Part shown: positions 34,759-43,926 of the stretch, in pieces | Layout of the letters: every line of letters starts with the position of its first letter | How positions within the stretch are numbered: position 1 is the first letter of the stretch | Program-made: the position numbers and the translations under genes | Origin: Brevibacillus daliensis | Lineage (GTDB): Bacteria; Bacillota; Bacilli; Brevibacillales; Brevibacillaceae | NCBI RefSeq assembly: GCF_021245735.1 | Contig: NZ_JAJISB010000040.1 | Span: forward strand, 1 to 64,000 | DNA length: 64,000 nt | Direction: 5' to 3' | The notes under the pieces: generated by a model | The model's database searches: none | The model's input: only the letters and a program-made list of their open reading frames with translations | Told to the model about the DNA's origin: nothing

Positions 34759-36009
34759 ATGTCTAAAGATAAAATTGTTTTAGCTTATTCCGGTGGTTTG
34801 GATACATCTGTTGCAATCAAATGGTTGCAGGACAAATATAACTTTGATGTAATTGCTGTTGCTCTTGATGTAGGGGAAGGTAAGGATCTTGATTTTGTTC
34901 AGAAAAAAGCATTGCAAGTGGGTGCATATAAATCCATCGTAGTGGATGCAAAAGACATGTTTGCCGATGAATATGTACTACCTGCCCTACAAGCGAATGC
35001 GATGTATGAAGGCAAATATCCACTGGTTTCTGCCCTTTCTCGTTACCTCATTTCTAAGTTGCTTGTAGATATTGCGGAGCAGGAGGGTGCAGTAGCTGTC
35101 GCACACGGTTGTACTGGTAAAGGAAACGACCAGGTTCGTTTTGATGTGTCATTCACAGCTCTCAACCCTGATATTCAAATCATCGCTCCCGTTCGTGAGT
35201 GGGGATGGACACGTGATGAAGAGATTGAATATGCAAAAACAAACAATATTCCAATCCCAATTAATCTAGATAATCCATATAGCATTGACCAAAATCTGTG
35301 GGGCAGAAGCTGCGAATGTGGCGTTCTGGAAGACCCGTGGGCTGCACCTCCTGAAGGAGCATATGATTTGACTCAATCTATCGAGAACGCTCCTGATGAG
35401 CCAGAAGAAATCGAAATTACTTTTACAAAAGGGAAGCCAACCGCACTGAATGGTGAAGAAATGAAGCTGTCTCAGTTGATTTTGACGCTTAACGGCATTG
35501 CAGGTAAACACGGTGTAGGACGTATCGACCATGTAGAGAATCGTCTGGTTGGTATCAAATCACGTGAAGTATATGAGACGCCAGCTGCAACGACGTTAAT
35601 CCTGGCACACCGTGAGTTGGAGTTTTTGACCCAGCCTCGTGAAGTGGCACAATTTAAACCGTTGATCGAACAAAAGATGGCTCAAGTGATCTATGAAGGA
35701 TTATGGTATTCGCCAATCCGCCCAGCATTGCAAGCGTTCATTGATGAGACGCAGCAAAATGTAACAGGTGTGGTTCGTGTGAAACTATTCAAAGGTCATG
35801 CAATCGTTGTTGGACGTAAATCAGATGCTTCTTTATATAGTCATGAATTGGCTACGTATAATGCAGGCGATCAGTTTGACCATAAAGCAGCTCTTGGGTT
35901 CATTAAGCTATGGGGCTTGCCAACGAAAGTATACTCCCAAGTAAACGGCATACAGAAAGAAGAACAGAATCAAGCATCTGTAGCTGAAAAGGAAGCGATA
36001 ATACCATGA
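34759..36009 (+). CDS. argG: Argininosuccinate synthase
   Basis: Joins citrulline and aspartate using ATP. 416 residues. The PP-loop [15 protein letters not shown] is at the N-terminus; [14 protein letters not shown] and [14 protein letters not shown] are family motifs. Start ATG after GGAGAGG. The stop overlaps the argH start by 4 bases. It is separated from argCBD-carAB-argF by the small peptide gene and HD-GYP operon but has its own operator. Confidence 0.96.
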   Translation: MSKDKIVLAYSGGLDTSVAIKWLQDKYNFDVIAVALDVGEGKDLDFVQKKALQVGAYKSIVVDAKDMFADEYVLPALQANAMYEGKYPLVSALSRYLISKLLVDIAEQEGAVAVAHGCTGKGNDQVRFDVSFTALNPDIQIIAPVREWGWTRDEEIEYAKTNNIPIPINLDNPYSIDQNLWGRSCECGVLEDPWAAPPEGAYDLTQSIENAPDEPEEIEITFTKGKPTALNGEEMKLSQLILTLNGIAGKHGVGRIDHVENRLVGIKSREVYETPAATTLILAHRELEFLTQPREVAQFKPLIEQKMAQVIYEGLWYSPIRPALQAFIDETQQNVTGVVRVKLFKGHAIVVGRKSDASLYSHELATYNAGDQFDHKAALGFIKLWGLPTKVYSQVNGIQKEEQNQASVAEKEAIIP

Positions 36010-37454
36010 AATTATGGGGCGGACGTTTTACGAAGCCAACCAACCAACTAGTAGATGAATATACAGCGTCCATCTCTTTTGATCAGAAGCTGTGGCGTCA
36101 GGATATAGTAGGTAGCTCGGCACATGTTGCAATGTTGGGTAAATGTGGAATTTTATCAATGGATGAAGTCCGCCAAATCATTGCTGGACTGAAAAAAGTG
36201 AAAGAAAAGATTGAGCGTAACGAGGTTCAATTCCTGGTAGCTCATGAAGATATTCATATGAATATCGAAAAAATGCTGATTGAAGAAATCGGTCCAGTAG
36301 GTGGGAAGCTGCATACTGGACGTAGCCGTAATGATCAGGTAGCGCTAGATATGCATCTATATTTGCGTGAAAAGCTGATGGAACTGATTCAGTTGACCTT
36401 GTATTTGCAAAAAGCACTGCTTGATCAGGCAGAACAGCATCTGGATACGGTAATGCCTGGGTATACACATTTGCAACGCGCTCAACCTGTCTTGCTTGGG
36501 TTTCATCTCGTTGCCTATGCATCAATGTTGCAACGTGATATTGAACGAATGCAGGATTCTTTCAAACGTGTGAATGTATTGCCACTAGGTGCAGGAGCGC
36601 TTGCTGGTACAACTTTCCCAATTGATCGTGAATTTGTTGCTTCCATGCTTCAATTTGATAGTATCTATATCAATAGTATGGATGCTGTGAGCGATCGTGA
36701 CTTTATTGTAGAGTTCCTATCTCACGCCTCTCTATTGATGACGCATCTCTCTCGTATGTGCGAGGAATTGGTGATTTGGAGTAGCCAGGAATTTTCCTTC
36801 ATTGAATTGGACGATGCTTTCTGCACAGGCTCCAGTATCATGCCACAGAAAAAGAATCCAGATGTTGCTGAGCTGGTACGTGGAAAAACAGGGCGTGTGT
36901 TCGGGAATTTGATGGGAATGCTGACCGTATTAAAAGGGTTGCCACTTGCCTATAACAAGGATATGCAGGAAGACAAGGAAGGCATGTTTGATACCGTGGA
37001 GACTCTGCATGGAGCACTTGCATTACTTACTCCAATGATTGAAAGCATGCAGGTGCGAAAAGAGAACATGCGTAAAGCAGTAACGCAGGACTTCTCCAAT
37101 GCAACGGATTTGGCTGATTATCTGGTTACGAAGGATATCCCATTCCGTCAGGCTCATGAAATTGTTGGTCATGCGGTCCTGTATTGCATACAAAATAAAA
37201 AATATCTTCTTGATCTGTCGATGGAAGAGTTTAAGGATTTCTCTGCGTTGATTGAAGAAGATGTATATCAAGCCTTGGATATTGATACAGTAGTAAATGC
37301 TCGTAATGTATTTGGTGGTACAGCTAAGGTACAAGTTGAAAAGCAGATTGAGGCATGTAAGCAACTGCAAAAAACAAGCCAAAGCTGGATTGATGTACAC
37401 AGTCAAAAGGTGATGGTGGAAGCGTTGGTAGATATTCAATCACCAGTGATATAG
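36006..37454 (+). CDS. argH: Argininosuccinate lyase
   Basis: Splits argininosuccinate into arginine and fumarate, the last step. 482 residues. [11 protein letters not shown] and the superfamily signature [12 protein letters not shown] (catalytic Ser loop) are present, as is TPGYTHLQ-like [11 protein letters not shown]. Overlaps argG by 4 bases (ATGA). The C-terminus is normal in length. Confidence 0.96.
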   Translation: MKLWGGRFTKPTNQLVDEYTASISFDQKLWRQDIVGSSAHVAMLGKCGILSMDEVRQIIAGLKKVKEKIERNEVQFLVAHEDIHMNIEKMLIEEIGPVGGKLHTGRSRNDQVALDMHLYLREKLMELIQLTLYLQKALLDQAEQHLDTVMPGYTHLQRAQPVLLGFHLVAYASMLQRDIERMQDSFKRVNVLPLGAGALAGTTFPIDREFVASMLQFDSIYINSMDAVSDRDFIVEFLSHASLLMTHLSRMCEELVIWSSQEFSFIELDDAFCTGSSIMPQKKNPDVAELVRGKTGRVFGNLMGMLTVLKGLPLAYNKDMQEDKEGMFDTVETLHGALALLTPMIESMQVRKENMRKAVTQDFSNATDLADYLVTKDIPFRQAHEIVGHAVLYCIQNKKYLLDLSMEEFKDFSALIEEDVYQALDIDTVVNARNVFGGTAKVQVEKQIEACKQLQKTSQSWIDVHSQKVMVEALVDIQSPVI

Positions 37455-37461
37455 GAAAATG

Positions 37462-37519
37462 AATCGCTCTTTCACTCATGCGAAGATTATGCTTGGCAGG
37501 GGGGGAGGGCGATTTTTTT
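37462..37519 (+). terminator. Weak terminator candidate after argGH
   Basis: AATCGCTCT can pair with GGGCGATT (one mismatch) across a long loop, with seven Ts after it. The loop of about 40 bases makes the call uncertain. Confidence 0.4.
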
Positions 37520-37672
37520 GATATAGGTTCCTCTTGGTTTAAACAGGAAAAAGTTCTAATGATAAAGAGGCATGTATAGTAGAATCTCCTCTTGTTTCAT
37601 CTCCTTTTTTGTTAAAAGATGGTATATAGAACGTTTTTTGCGGTACCACGTGGAACGAGGAGTGTAGAAGTT

Positions 37673-38620
37673 ATGACGAGGATATTAGTGCGCCCGGAAC
37701 TTCTTCATAAGATGGGAAAGGATTTTGACCTGGCGGCAGAGGAGATCAGAGAGATTGAGCGCAGGTTAAATGCATTACTACAACAGTTAAGTTGGGAGAT
37801 CCTTCAGAAGACGCGGGTTGAGGAATTTTGGGCTGGTATTAGTGTTCACATTACCAAGACCAGCTATCACTTAGGAGAAATGTCCCAATTTGCGCATAAA
37901 AAAGCAGAAGAATTTGCACAGTTAGATCAGGAAGAGAAAGAGAAGGAATTTTTATTAGCAAGGGATGCTGTGTGGAAACCGGATGATGAAACCATTCAGG
38001 CGTTGATCAAGAAAATTGATGGAAGAAGACCTGAAATGGCTAGTGCTCCAACAGAGAAGGCTCCTGTGGAAGAACCAAGTGGATGGGAAGTAGCGGGCGC
38101 ATTTTTTAAGGGTGCGGGAAATGCAGTTGCGGATACAGTAACTGATACGTGGGATGGGGCTGTCAATCTGGTTACCAACCCAATAGAAACCCTAGGGAAT
38201 ATGGCAGAAAACGTAAAAGAGATGGTTGTAGATACAGTTGAATTTGGTGAGGATCTCATTAATAACCCAGAAGCGACTGTCAACAGCATCGTGGAAGGAC
38301 AAAAAGAGAAATGGAATGCATTTATGGCTTTGCCTGCGGATAAACAAGCGGAGGTGCTTGGAGGAGCCTCAGTAGGCGTCGGTTCTCTGCTTGTTGGTGG
38401 TGCGTTTTCCAAAGGACTTAAGTTAGGGAAGGCTGGGAAGATTGATAAGGCTGATAAGGCTGAAAGTAACGTACCAGCTAAAGGTTCAGAGCCATCTGAT
38501 AAAAAGACTTCACCATCTATAGGTACTGTGACTGGAAATGGTGTCATGGCTCAGGCTATACGAAAATATGTGGTGGTGCGTTTTCCACAAGTTCCAACGT
38601 ACTGTCGTGACAGAAGGTAA
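37673..38620 (+). CDS. WXG100-like polymorphic toxin, N-terminal part
   Basis: 315 codons. Residues 1-100 are a helical hairpin of WXG100/ESX type (LLQQLSWEILQKTRVEEFW around the turn), the targeting part of toxins exported by type VII secretion. A linker follows, then an Ala/Gly-rich stretch (GAFFKGAGNAVADTVTDTWD, LGGASVGVGSLLVGGAF, about 145-260) typical of the pre-toxin region of polymorphic toxins. Start ATG 37673 follows GAGGAG. The frame breaks near 38570: conserved-looking sequence goes on in two other frames, implying two one-base deletions that separate this part from the toxin tip. No T7SS genes are in the window. Confidence 0.7.
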   Translation: MTRILVRPELLHKMGKDFDLAAEEIREIERRLNALLQQLSWEILQKTRVEEFWAGISVHITKTSYHLGEMSQFAHKKAEEFAQLDQEEKEKEFLLARDAVWKPDDETIQALIKKIDGRRPEMASAPTEKAPVEEPSGWEVAGAFFKGAGNAVADTVTDTWDGAVNLVTNPIETLGNMAENVKEMVVDTVEFGEDLINNPEATVNSIVEGQKEKWNAFMALPADKQAEVLGGASVGVGSLLVGGAFSKGLKLGKAGKIDKADKAESNVPAKGSEPSDKKTSPSIGTVTGNGVMAQAIRKYVVVRFPQVPTYCRDRR

Positions 38621-38636
38621 CAAAGTACGTCAGTTA

Positions 38637-39296
38637 ATGATAGATGGACTGAACAAGCAGATGGAAAACATGATTGAAAACATGCGGTTGATGTTAGAAC
38701 GGCTATCTCTAAATAAGCCAGTATTTGATGGAGTTCCTGGATCTGCGTTTATGGGAAAAGATGACGGAGATAAGAAAGGTGGGTTCTTTAGCTTCTTCAC
38801 TGGAGGTAGCGAAAATAGTAGCCATGGAGTGAAGGAAGGGCGTAAGATTGATGAGGGGACGCCAAAAGCTCAGACTGGTTACACTGGAGGAAGAACTCAA
38901 AAGGAACTGGATGATTTAGCAGGCGATCCTTCACATGGTGGTAAAATTAGGGATCAAGGTTTGAAAGAAAGAGAGATAGGACTAGATTTGGAGCAAAAAG
39001 GTAAATTAGGGAAGATTATGCGTGACCCACAAGGCAATGGTGGAGCAGAATTTATTGATACAACAAATAATGTTAAATGGGATGTTAAAAGCTTCGTTTC
39101 TTATCCGAATGGTCATACATCACCTAAGAAAGGTGCATTTACAGTAAGTAACGGAATGAAGGCTATTAATAAAGAACTGGATAAAAATTACAACGTGATT
39201 GTGGATACACGGGACATGATTCCCGAACATGTTGGTCAATTAAAAGAGGCAATAGAGAAAGCTGGGATATCAAATAGGATTATTTGGTATCCATAA
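38637..39296 (+). CDS. Polymorphic toxin, C-terminal nuclease-like tip (split from its N-terminus)
   Basis: Open frame of 219 codons from ATG 38637; the frame is open from before 38538 and protein-like from about 38610 (VTEGNKVRQL). Residues 1-80 continue the linker. The last 100 residues (GAEFIDTTNNVKWDVKSF, then NVIVDTRDM and RIIWYP) look like a CdiA C-terminal nuclease tip, with Glu, Asp and the WDVK motif arranged as in PD-(D/E)XK folds. No good ribosome site precedes the ATG, so it was probably once fused to the upstream part. The immunity candidate starts 12 bases downstream. Confidence 0.65.
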   Translation: MIDGLNKQMENMIENMRLMLERLSLNKPVFDGVPGSAFMGKDDGDKKGGFFSFFTGGSENSSHGVKEGRKIDEGTPKAQTGYTGGRTQKELDDLAGDPSHGGKIRDQGLKEREIGLDLEQKGKLGKIMRDPQGNGGAEFIDTTNNVKWDVKSFVSYPNGHTSPKKGAFTVSNGMKAINKELDKNYNVIVDTRDMIPEHVGQLKEAIEKAGISNRIIWYP

Positions 39297-39308
39297 GGGA
39301 GGTTAAGT

Positions 39309-39920
39309 ATGGCAACTGATATAAGAGAAATTATTGTTCAATTAGAATCGCACCGGCTTTGGATTGAAACTATTGGGGAACAGGGTGATAAACTGGGTAT
39401 AGACGAGAGTGATTTGCGAGATGTGGATTTGTCCCAATATCCACTAGACCAAGCATATATTACAGCTTGTATCTTTGATGGCATGGATTTAAATCATAAG
39501 GATATCTCGTCATCTTTACTATGTTCATCAACTTTTATATCTGCAAATTTAGAAGGAACAGATTTTTGTAAATCTAATATCTCATATGTGGACTTCACAA
39601 ATGCCAATATTAAAGCTGCTAGACTTGCTGATAGTGAATGTATTGAGACTGTGTTTGCTAAAGCAGATTTATCTAATGCTAATTTAGTAGCTGGTCTTTT
39701 TGATGAGACCGATTTTCGTAACGCAATTTTATATAATGCCGATATACGATTAGCTACGTTTGAAAGAGTATTGCTCAACGGAGCTAAATTAACTGGAATC
39801 CGGGGAATAGAGGAGGCATTTATAAAAAGCATCAATATTGGGACGCCTGAACAACCAAATATTCTAGTAGGTGAAGAAGCTAGAAAATGGTTACAAGATA
39901 ACAGTTTGAGTAGTGAGTAG
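39309..39920 (+). CDS. Pentapeptide-repeat protein, candidate immunity protein
   Basis: Protein of 203 residues with repeated A(D/N)LXX-type five-residue blocks between about 40 and 170 (FISANLEGTDF, AKADLSNANLVAG, FRNAILYNADI, LLNGAKLTGI), which form a right-handed square beta-helix. Start ATG follows GGGAGG by 6 bases. Its place directly after a toxin tip, with good translation signals, marks it as the likely immunity protein. That pairing is inferred from position. Codons are intact although the toxin is broken, as expected if immunity is still needed against kin. Confidence 0.75.
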   Translation: MATDIREIIVQLESHRLWIETIGEQGDKLGIDESDLRDVDLSQYPLDQAYITACIFDGMDLNHKDISSSLLCSSTFISANLEGTDFCKSNISYVDFTNANIKAARLADSECIETVFAKADLSNANLVAGLFDETDFRNAILYNADIRLATFERVLLNGAKLTGIRGIEEAFIKSINIGTPEQPNILVGEEARKWLQDNSLSSE

Positions 39921-40109
39921 AATTTAAGGAACAATGTCAGATAAGTAAACTCTTTACATCAGTAGAGAGTAGGTCGTACAATACAGCCAACAAACCAAAC
40001 ACTAAACAAAAACAATCACTTGATAAACTTTCAAAGGCTTATTCCCACTTGAATGATAAGGAGGAGTGAGCTTTTTTTGCATGCCCAAAATCAAAGGAGG
40101 AAGAAACGA

Positions 40110-40445
40110 ATGGCAAAGCGTGAACAGACGGCAGTGTTACAGCAATCGGGACGTACAGATTTTCAGGTTAGAGATGAGATTCAGAAGTTGATAGACCGTA
40201 CGGAGCATTTGGATGCGGTAGCAGATCAGAAGGATGGACTACCACGCCAACAAGCACTGCAACTCGTAGATAGATTAGAGCGTGAAGCATCTGAATGCAG
40301 GGAGCTAGTGTAGTATAACCAGGCAGTTCTAGTGCGACAGCAGCAAGAACTTGAAGATGCAAAGGCAGTAGTCGCGAAAATGGTTCAGGATGCAGAGGAG
40401 CGGCTGGAACAGACATGGAAGATACTGGCTGGAAAAGTGGAGTAG
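40110..40445 (+). pseudogene. Small coiled-coil gene with in-frame stop
   Basis: ATG 40110 follows AAAGGAGG. The frame runs 67 codons (MAKREQTAVLQQSGR...ECRELV) to a TAG at 40311 and then goes on in the same frame for 43 more protein-like codons (YNQAVLVRQQQELEDAKAVV... to KVE) before a second TAG. Both halves are helical, rich in Gln, Glu and Arg, and fit one protein of about 111 residues. Family not recognised; small helical partner proteins are common in type VII toxin loci. Confidence 0.55.
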
Positions 40446-40608
40446 GGCATATAAGTGACTATATAGTTGTTCAAGGTAGCAGGGCAAAAGGAACAGCAAA
40501 GCAACATCTGATATTGATATTGCAATTAGAGTTTCAGAAGAAAAATTCGATGAACTAATACAAAGTTCTTTTAGTAAGGTTAAACCACCTATGATTAACT
40601 TGCGTTAA
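40415..40608 (+). pseudogene. Orphan toxin tip remnant, nucleotidyltransferase type
   Basis: Frame from 40415 reads GWKSGVGHISDYIVVQGSRA then KGTAK, and after a one-base slip near 40503 continues TSDIDIAIRVSEEKFDELIQ to a TAA at 40606. Together this is the nucleotidyltransferase signature GS...SDIDIAI, with its two Asp residues, in the form found at the C-terminus of some Bacillus polymorphic toxins. Only the first part of the domain is present, frameshifted and without a start signal of its own. It looks like a leftover alternative toxin tip. Confidence 0.6.
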
Positions 40609-40861
40609 TAGCTTTAATAAAGATCAGAACTTGTAGAGTGCTGCACATAGCACCACTTATTGAGCGAACTGGGAAGAACGAAGCTAAGCAAATTCAGCCA
40701 TTCTTATAATTGTGTGATTTAGTGCAGATATGGAAGCCGTGTGAGTTAGATACGAGCATAATGAAATATGCTGAGTTGGTTTCGAGATTTATTACGAGGT
40801 GATTCCTGCCTGTAGAGTGTCTAACCTATAAGGAAAAACATCTCGAAAGGAGCAATCATCC

Positions 40862-41131
40862 ATGAATCATCCGGTTAAGGAGTGCATTCAGAAGCTGGGA
40901 CTAACACATCGGGCGTTTGTTGTCCTGTATAACATCTCATGGGAAAGGTTTCGTAGTTGCTTGTATGGCTACACTGATTCCACCCCCCGCGCCATCCTGA
41001 ATGTGATGGGATAAAACGGCTATGAAGAACTGGACGCACAACCGCAATATATGGAGGAAATGGAGAGTCCAGCAAGAGCTAAACGCCCCCGCCGTCACAG
41101 AAGGGAGGACGAATCCATGAAACCTATGTAA
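40862..41131 (+). pseudogene. Small possibly DNA-binding gene with in-frame stop
   Basis: ATG 40862 follows GAAAGGAG. The frame reads 50 codons (MNHPVKECIQKLGLTHRAF...ILNVMG) to TAA 41012, then continues in frame NGYEELDAQPQYMEEM to a second TAA at 41129. The first part could be a small helix-turn-helix (LGLTHRAFVVLYNISWERFR). Total would be 89 codons. The family is not recognised. The rest of 40609-40861 and 41132-41371 shows no gene. Confidence 0.45.
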
Positions 41132-41371
41132 GCACATAGAACGATAAGGAAATACAGTTGCAACTTTTGAGTAGGGTATACCGACCGTAAAGAGTATCAG
41201 GAATCAACTGATAGTTTACACAAGGTTTCTTTTCTTATGATAGGTAGAAACGCTAAACGAAAGATAAACGAAAGATAAACATATCCCCCACAAGCAATAG
41301 TAAAGCTAGCAGCTCCCTGATTACTTGTAGGGGATAAAATGTATCGTATCTAAATGCAGATTGTTATGAAA

Positions 41372-43024
41372 TCAAACTAACAGTTCAGCGATTTCGTCAA
41401 TTTTCTTGGAACCGAATACTACGTCTTTGTCATTAATGATCATAGCTGGAACGCTCATTACCTTAAATTTGGTTTTAATATCTTGGAAATTGCTGATATC
41501 TACCATTTCAGCTTCAATATTAGGGTTTTCAATTGCAATCCGTTGAGCACCTACTACAACGTCTGGGCAGAGGTGGCATGCCAGAGAAACCATTACTTTA
41601 ATGTTAGCTTTTTTGTCGATGGATTTAATTTTATCCAGAATAGCAGGCTTAAGGGCTTGTCCAGGACCCGCTAGGTTGTAGATAGCCAAGATGAAGGAGT
41701 TCAACTCATGACCACCAGGAACACCGTGATATTTCACACCGCTGTATTCGCCTTTTGCATCAAGCAACGATACTACAGGGAACTTATCCGAATTGATTTT
41801 TGCTTCCATCTCTGGATTTTCGCCTTTGTTATATAGCTCAAGGTGAACTTTTTCTCCGATTTCCGCAATATCGATCAAGAAATCACGCAATTCTACGGAT
41901 TTAGGCATTGTTTCATCCACAATGGAAACCAATGTAACTTCATTTTCCATCTTACCGAAGATACCTTTCAATTGTGTACGAATTGCATCGGAGATTAGAG
42001 AACTTTTTCCTGATGTAGTTTGAGCGGCAGGTTCTTCTTGTTTCTTAGGTTTTTCTTCAACTGGCTCATCTTTGATGCCAAGACGTTCTTTTTCTTCGAT
42101 AATATATTTACCTGCATCGGTAGCAGCAATAGCACCATCTGCTACAGCAGTAATGATCTGACGTAAAGATTTAGGACGAAGGTCACCAGCTGCATAGACA
42201 CCTTTTACAGTGGTTTGCATATCGTCATTCGTCAAAATATATCCGAAACGATCCATTTCTACATGACCTCTGAAGACTTCGGTCTTAGGTTGGTAGCCAA
42301 CGAATACGAATACACCAAACGTGCCGTCTTCTTTCTTCGCTTCGTACTCCCATTCTTCTTTTGTTACGTTGTTAATAAAACGAGCGTGTTGGATCATGCC
42401 ATCACCATATACGCCAAGCAGCTCTGTATGGAATTTCACTTCAATTTTATCATTTGCGAATACTTTATCTGCGATGGATGGAGCGCATGTGAACTCAGGC
42501 TCACGAGCGATAATGGTTACTTTTGTAGCAAAACGAGTGAGGTACATTGCTTCTTCGGCTGCAGCAAAACCTGCCCCAATAACAAATACTTCTAATCCTT
42601 CAAAGAATTCTCCGTCACATGTGGAACAATAAGCGATTCCGCGACCGGTAAATTCATTTTCACCTTCGAATCCAAGCTTACGAGGGGAAGCACCCGTTGC
42701 AACAATGACTGCACGAGCTTTCATATCACCACTAATTGTTTTTACCACTTTAACTTCGCCAGAGAAATCAACATCAGTAACTTCTGTTTTAGCGAATTCC
42801 ACACCGAAATCTTCTGCTTGCAGCTTCATTTCTTCAATAAGTTTTGGACCAGAAGTTTTGCGAATACCAGGGTAATTGGCGATCTCAGAAGTAGTAGCTG
42901 CTTGACCGCCAGCGCTTCCTTTTTCAATAATGAGTGTTTTTAGTTTTGCACGACCGGCATATACACCTGCGGAAAGCCCAGCAGGACCGCCACCTATAAT
43001 TAATAAGTCATAAATTTTTTCCAT
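41372..43024 (-). CDS. Thioredoxin-reductase/AhpF-like flavoprotein with C-terminal thioredoxin-fold domains
   Basis: Protein of 550 residues. The N-terminal 320 residues are a thioredoxin reductase module: FAD motif GGGPAGLSAG at about 11-20, redox CSTC at 133-136, NAD-binding GAGFAAAEEA. The C-terminal 200 residues hold thioredoxin/glutaredoxin-like folds with redox CHLC at about 483-486. In classical AhpF the glutaredoxin-like part is N-terminal, so the domain order here is reversed. Start ATG 43024 follows AAGGAGAA. Being next to ahpC, it probably recycles the peroxiredoxin with NADH or NADPH. Confidence 0.85.
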   Translation of the reverse strand: MEKIYDLLIIGGGPAGLSAGVYAGRAKLKTLIIEKGSAGGQAATTSEIANYPGIRKTSGPKLIEEMKLQAEDFGVEFAKTEVTDVDFSGEVKVVKTISGDMKARAVIVATGASPRKLGFEGENEFTGRGIAYCSTCDGEFFEGLEVFVIGAGFAAAEEAMYLTRFATKVTIIAREPEFTCAPSIADKVFANDKIEVKFHTELLGVYGDGMIQHARFINNVTKEEWEYEAKKEDGTFGVFVFVGYQPKTEVFRGHVEMDRFGYILTNDDMQTTVKGVYAAGDLRPKSLRQIITAVADGAIAATDAGKYIIEEKERLGIKDEPVEEKPKKQEEPAAQTTSGKSSLISDAIRTQLKGIFGKMENEVTLVSIVDETMPKSVELRDFLIDIAEIGEKVHLELYNKGENPEMEAKINSDKFPVVSLLDAKGEYSGVKYHGVPGGHELNSFILAIYNLAGPGQALKPAILDKIKSIDKKANIKVMVSLACHLCPDVVVGAQRIAIENPNIEAEMVDISNFQDIKTKFKVMSVPAMIINDKDVVFGSKKIDEIAELLV

Positions 43025-43040
43025 AATAATTCTCCTTGTA

Positions 43041-43055
43041 GTATAATGATCATGA
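43041..43055 (-). promoter_or_regulatory. Weak PerR/Fur-like site before the flavoprotein gene
   Basis: GTATAATGATCATGA matches the PerR box TTATAATNATTATAA at 11 of 14 defined positions. It lies just upstream of the ribosome site of the reverse-strand gene. Confidence 0.3.
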
Positions 43056-43076
43056 AAATTATTTAAAAGTTGTTGA

Positions 43077-43108
43077 AAAAAGGCACTTACTCCCATAAGT
43101 GCCTTTTT
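43077..43108. terminator. Terminator between ahpC and the flavoprotein gene
   Basis: AAAAAGGCACTTA pairs perfectly with TAAGTGCCTTTTT across a six-base loop, with A and T tracts on both sides. On the reverse strand it follows ahpC and may lower read-through into the flavoprotein gene. Confidence 0.85.
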
Positions 43109-43208
43109 CCTTATTACTCAAGTGCGTTACAAGACAGCGCCTGCTGCACAAAGGCTTGAAAAGCCAAGTATATAGCTATGCCGTTACATGATGTGACAAC
43201 TAGTTAAA

Positions 43209-43772
43209 TTAGATTTTACCTACTAGGTCTAGGCTTGGTTCCAATGTCGCTTCACCTGGAGTCCATTTTGCAGGGCAAACTTTATCGCCATGTTCATATA
43301 CGAATTGAGCAGCTTGTACTTTACGGATCAATTCTTCAGCGTTACGTCCGATACCAAGATCGTTAACTTCGTATGCTTTGATTTGACCTTCTGGAGATAC
43401 GATGAATGTACCGCGTAGTGCTAGTCCTTCTCCAGGAATCAATACTCCGAATTGCTTGGATAGCTCTTGAGTTGGGTCAGCAAGCATTGGGTATTTGATT
43501 GCTCCGATTGTAGGAGTTGCATCAGCCCAACCTTTGTGAACGAAGTGAGTATCTGTAGAAACGGAATAGATTTCGCAGTTTACTTCTTGGAATTTAGCAT
43601 AGTTATCTTGAAGGTCAGCTAGTTCTGTTGGACAAACGAATGAGAAGTCAGCTGGGTAGAAGAAGAATACAGACCATTTGCCTTTTACGTCATCTAAAGT
43701 AACTTCTTTAAATTCACCATCGTGATAAGCTTGTACCTTAAAGTCTTCTACTTGTTTGTTAATCAATGACAT
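43209..43772 (-). CDS. ahpC: Alkyl hydroperoxide reductase peroxiredoxin AhpC
   Basis: Typical 2-Cys peroxiredoxin of 187 residues that reduces hydrogen peroxide and organic peroxides. Peroxidatic Cys 47 lies in FSFVCPTEL; the resolving Cys is in KVCPAKWTPG near residue 166. Start ATG 43772 (MSLINKQVEDFKV) follows AGGAGG by about 8 bases; longer starts run into the operator region. The redox partner gene lies downstream on the same strand. Confidence 0.96.
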   Translation of the reverse strand: MSLINKQVEDFKVQAYHDGEFKEVTLDDVKGKWSVFFFYPADFSFVCPTELADLQDNYAKFQEVNCEIYSVSTDTHFVHKGWADATPTIGAIKYPMLADPTQELSKQFGVLIPGEGLALRGTFIVSPEGQIKAYEVNDLGIGRNAEELIRKVQAAQFVYEHGDKVCPAKWTPGEATLEPSLDLVGKI

Positions 43773-43819
43773 AATATATAGCCTCCTGAAATAAATGTTT
43801 TTTTGTAGTGAACCTTTCT

Positions 43820-43834
43820 TTATAATAATTATCA
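43820..43834 (-). promoter_or_regulatory. PerR/Fur-type operator of ahpC
   Basis: TTATAATAATTATCA differs by one base from both the PerR box (TTATAATNATTATAA) and the Fur box (TGATAATNATTATCA). A further partial copy, TGATAATAATTCTC, lies at 43860-43873. Peroxide (PerR) control of ahpC is the usual case in Bacilli. Confidence 0.65.
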
Positions 43835-43900
43835 TTAAGGAATAAGTCAATAGAAATATTGATAATAATTCTCGATGACACTAATTTGTAACAAAATGAA

Positions 43901-43926
43901 CGGCACCCCAGGATGATGGGGTGCCG
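43901..43926. repeat. Perfect GC-rich hairpin between divergent genes
   Basis: CGGCACCCCA and TGGGGTGCCG form a 10-base perfect stem with a six-base loop. It has no T run on the plus strand, and lies between ahpC (leftward) and a membrane protein gene (rightward). It may insulate the two. Apart from this and the operator I see nothing else in 43835-44119. Confidence 0.6.

Noticed and set aside
38460-38640. Programmed frameshifting in the toxin gene
   Set aside because: Two shifts in the same direction within about 40 bases, with no slippery heptamer or Shine-Dalgarno-like stimulator near them, fit mutation or sequencing error better.
39921-40071. An open stretch without start codon ending SHLNDKEE, after the immunity gene
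   Set aside because: It reads plausibly (NKPNTKQKQSLDKLSKAY) but has no start and no ribosome site and is only about 50 codons; it may be a remnant of a further broken gene, but I cannot support that.
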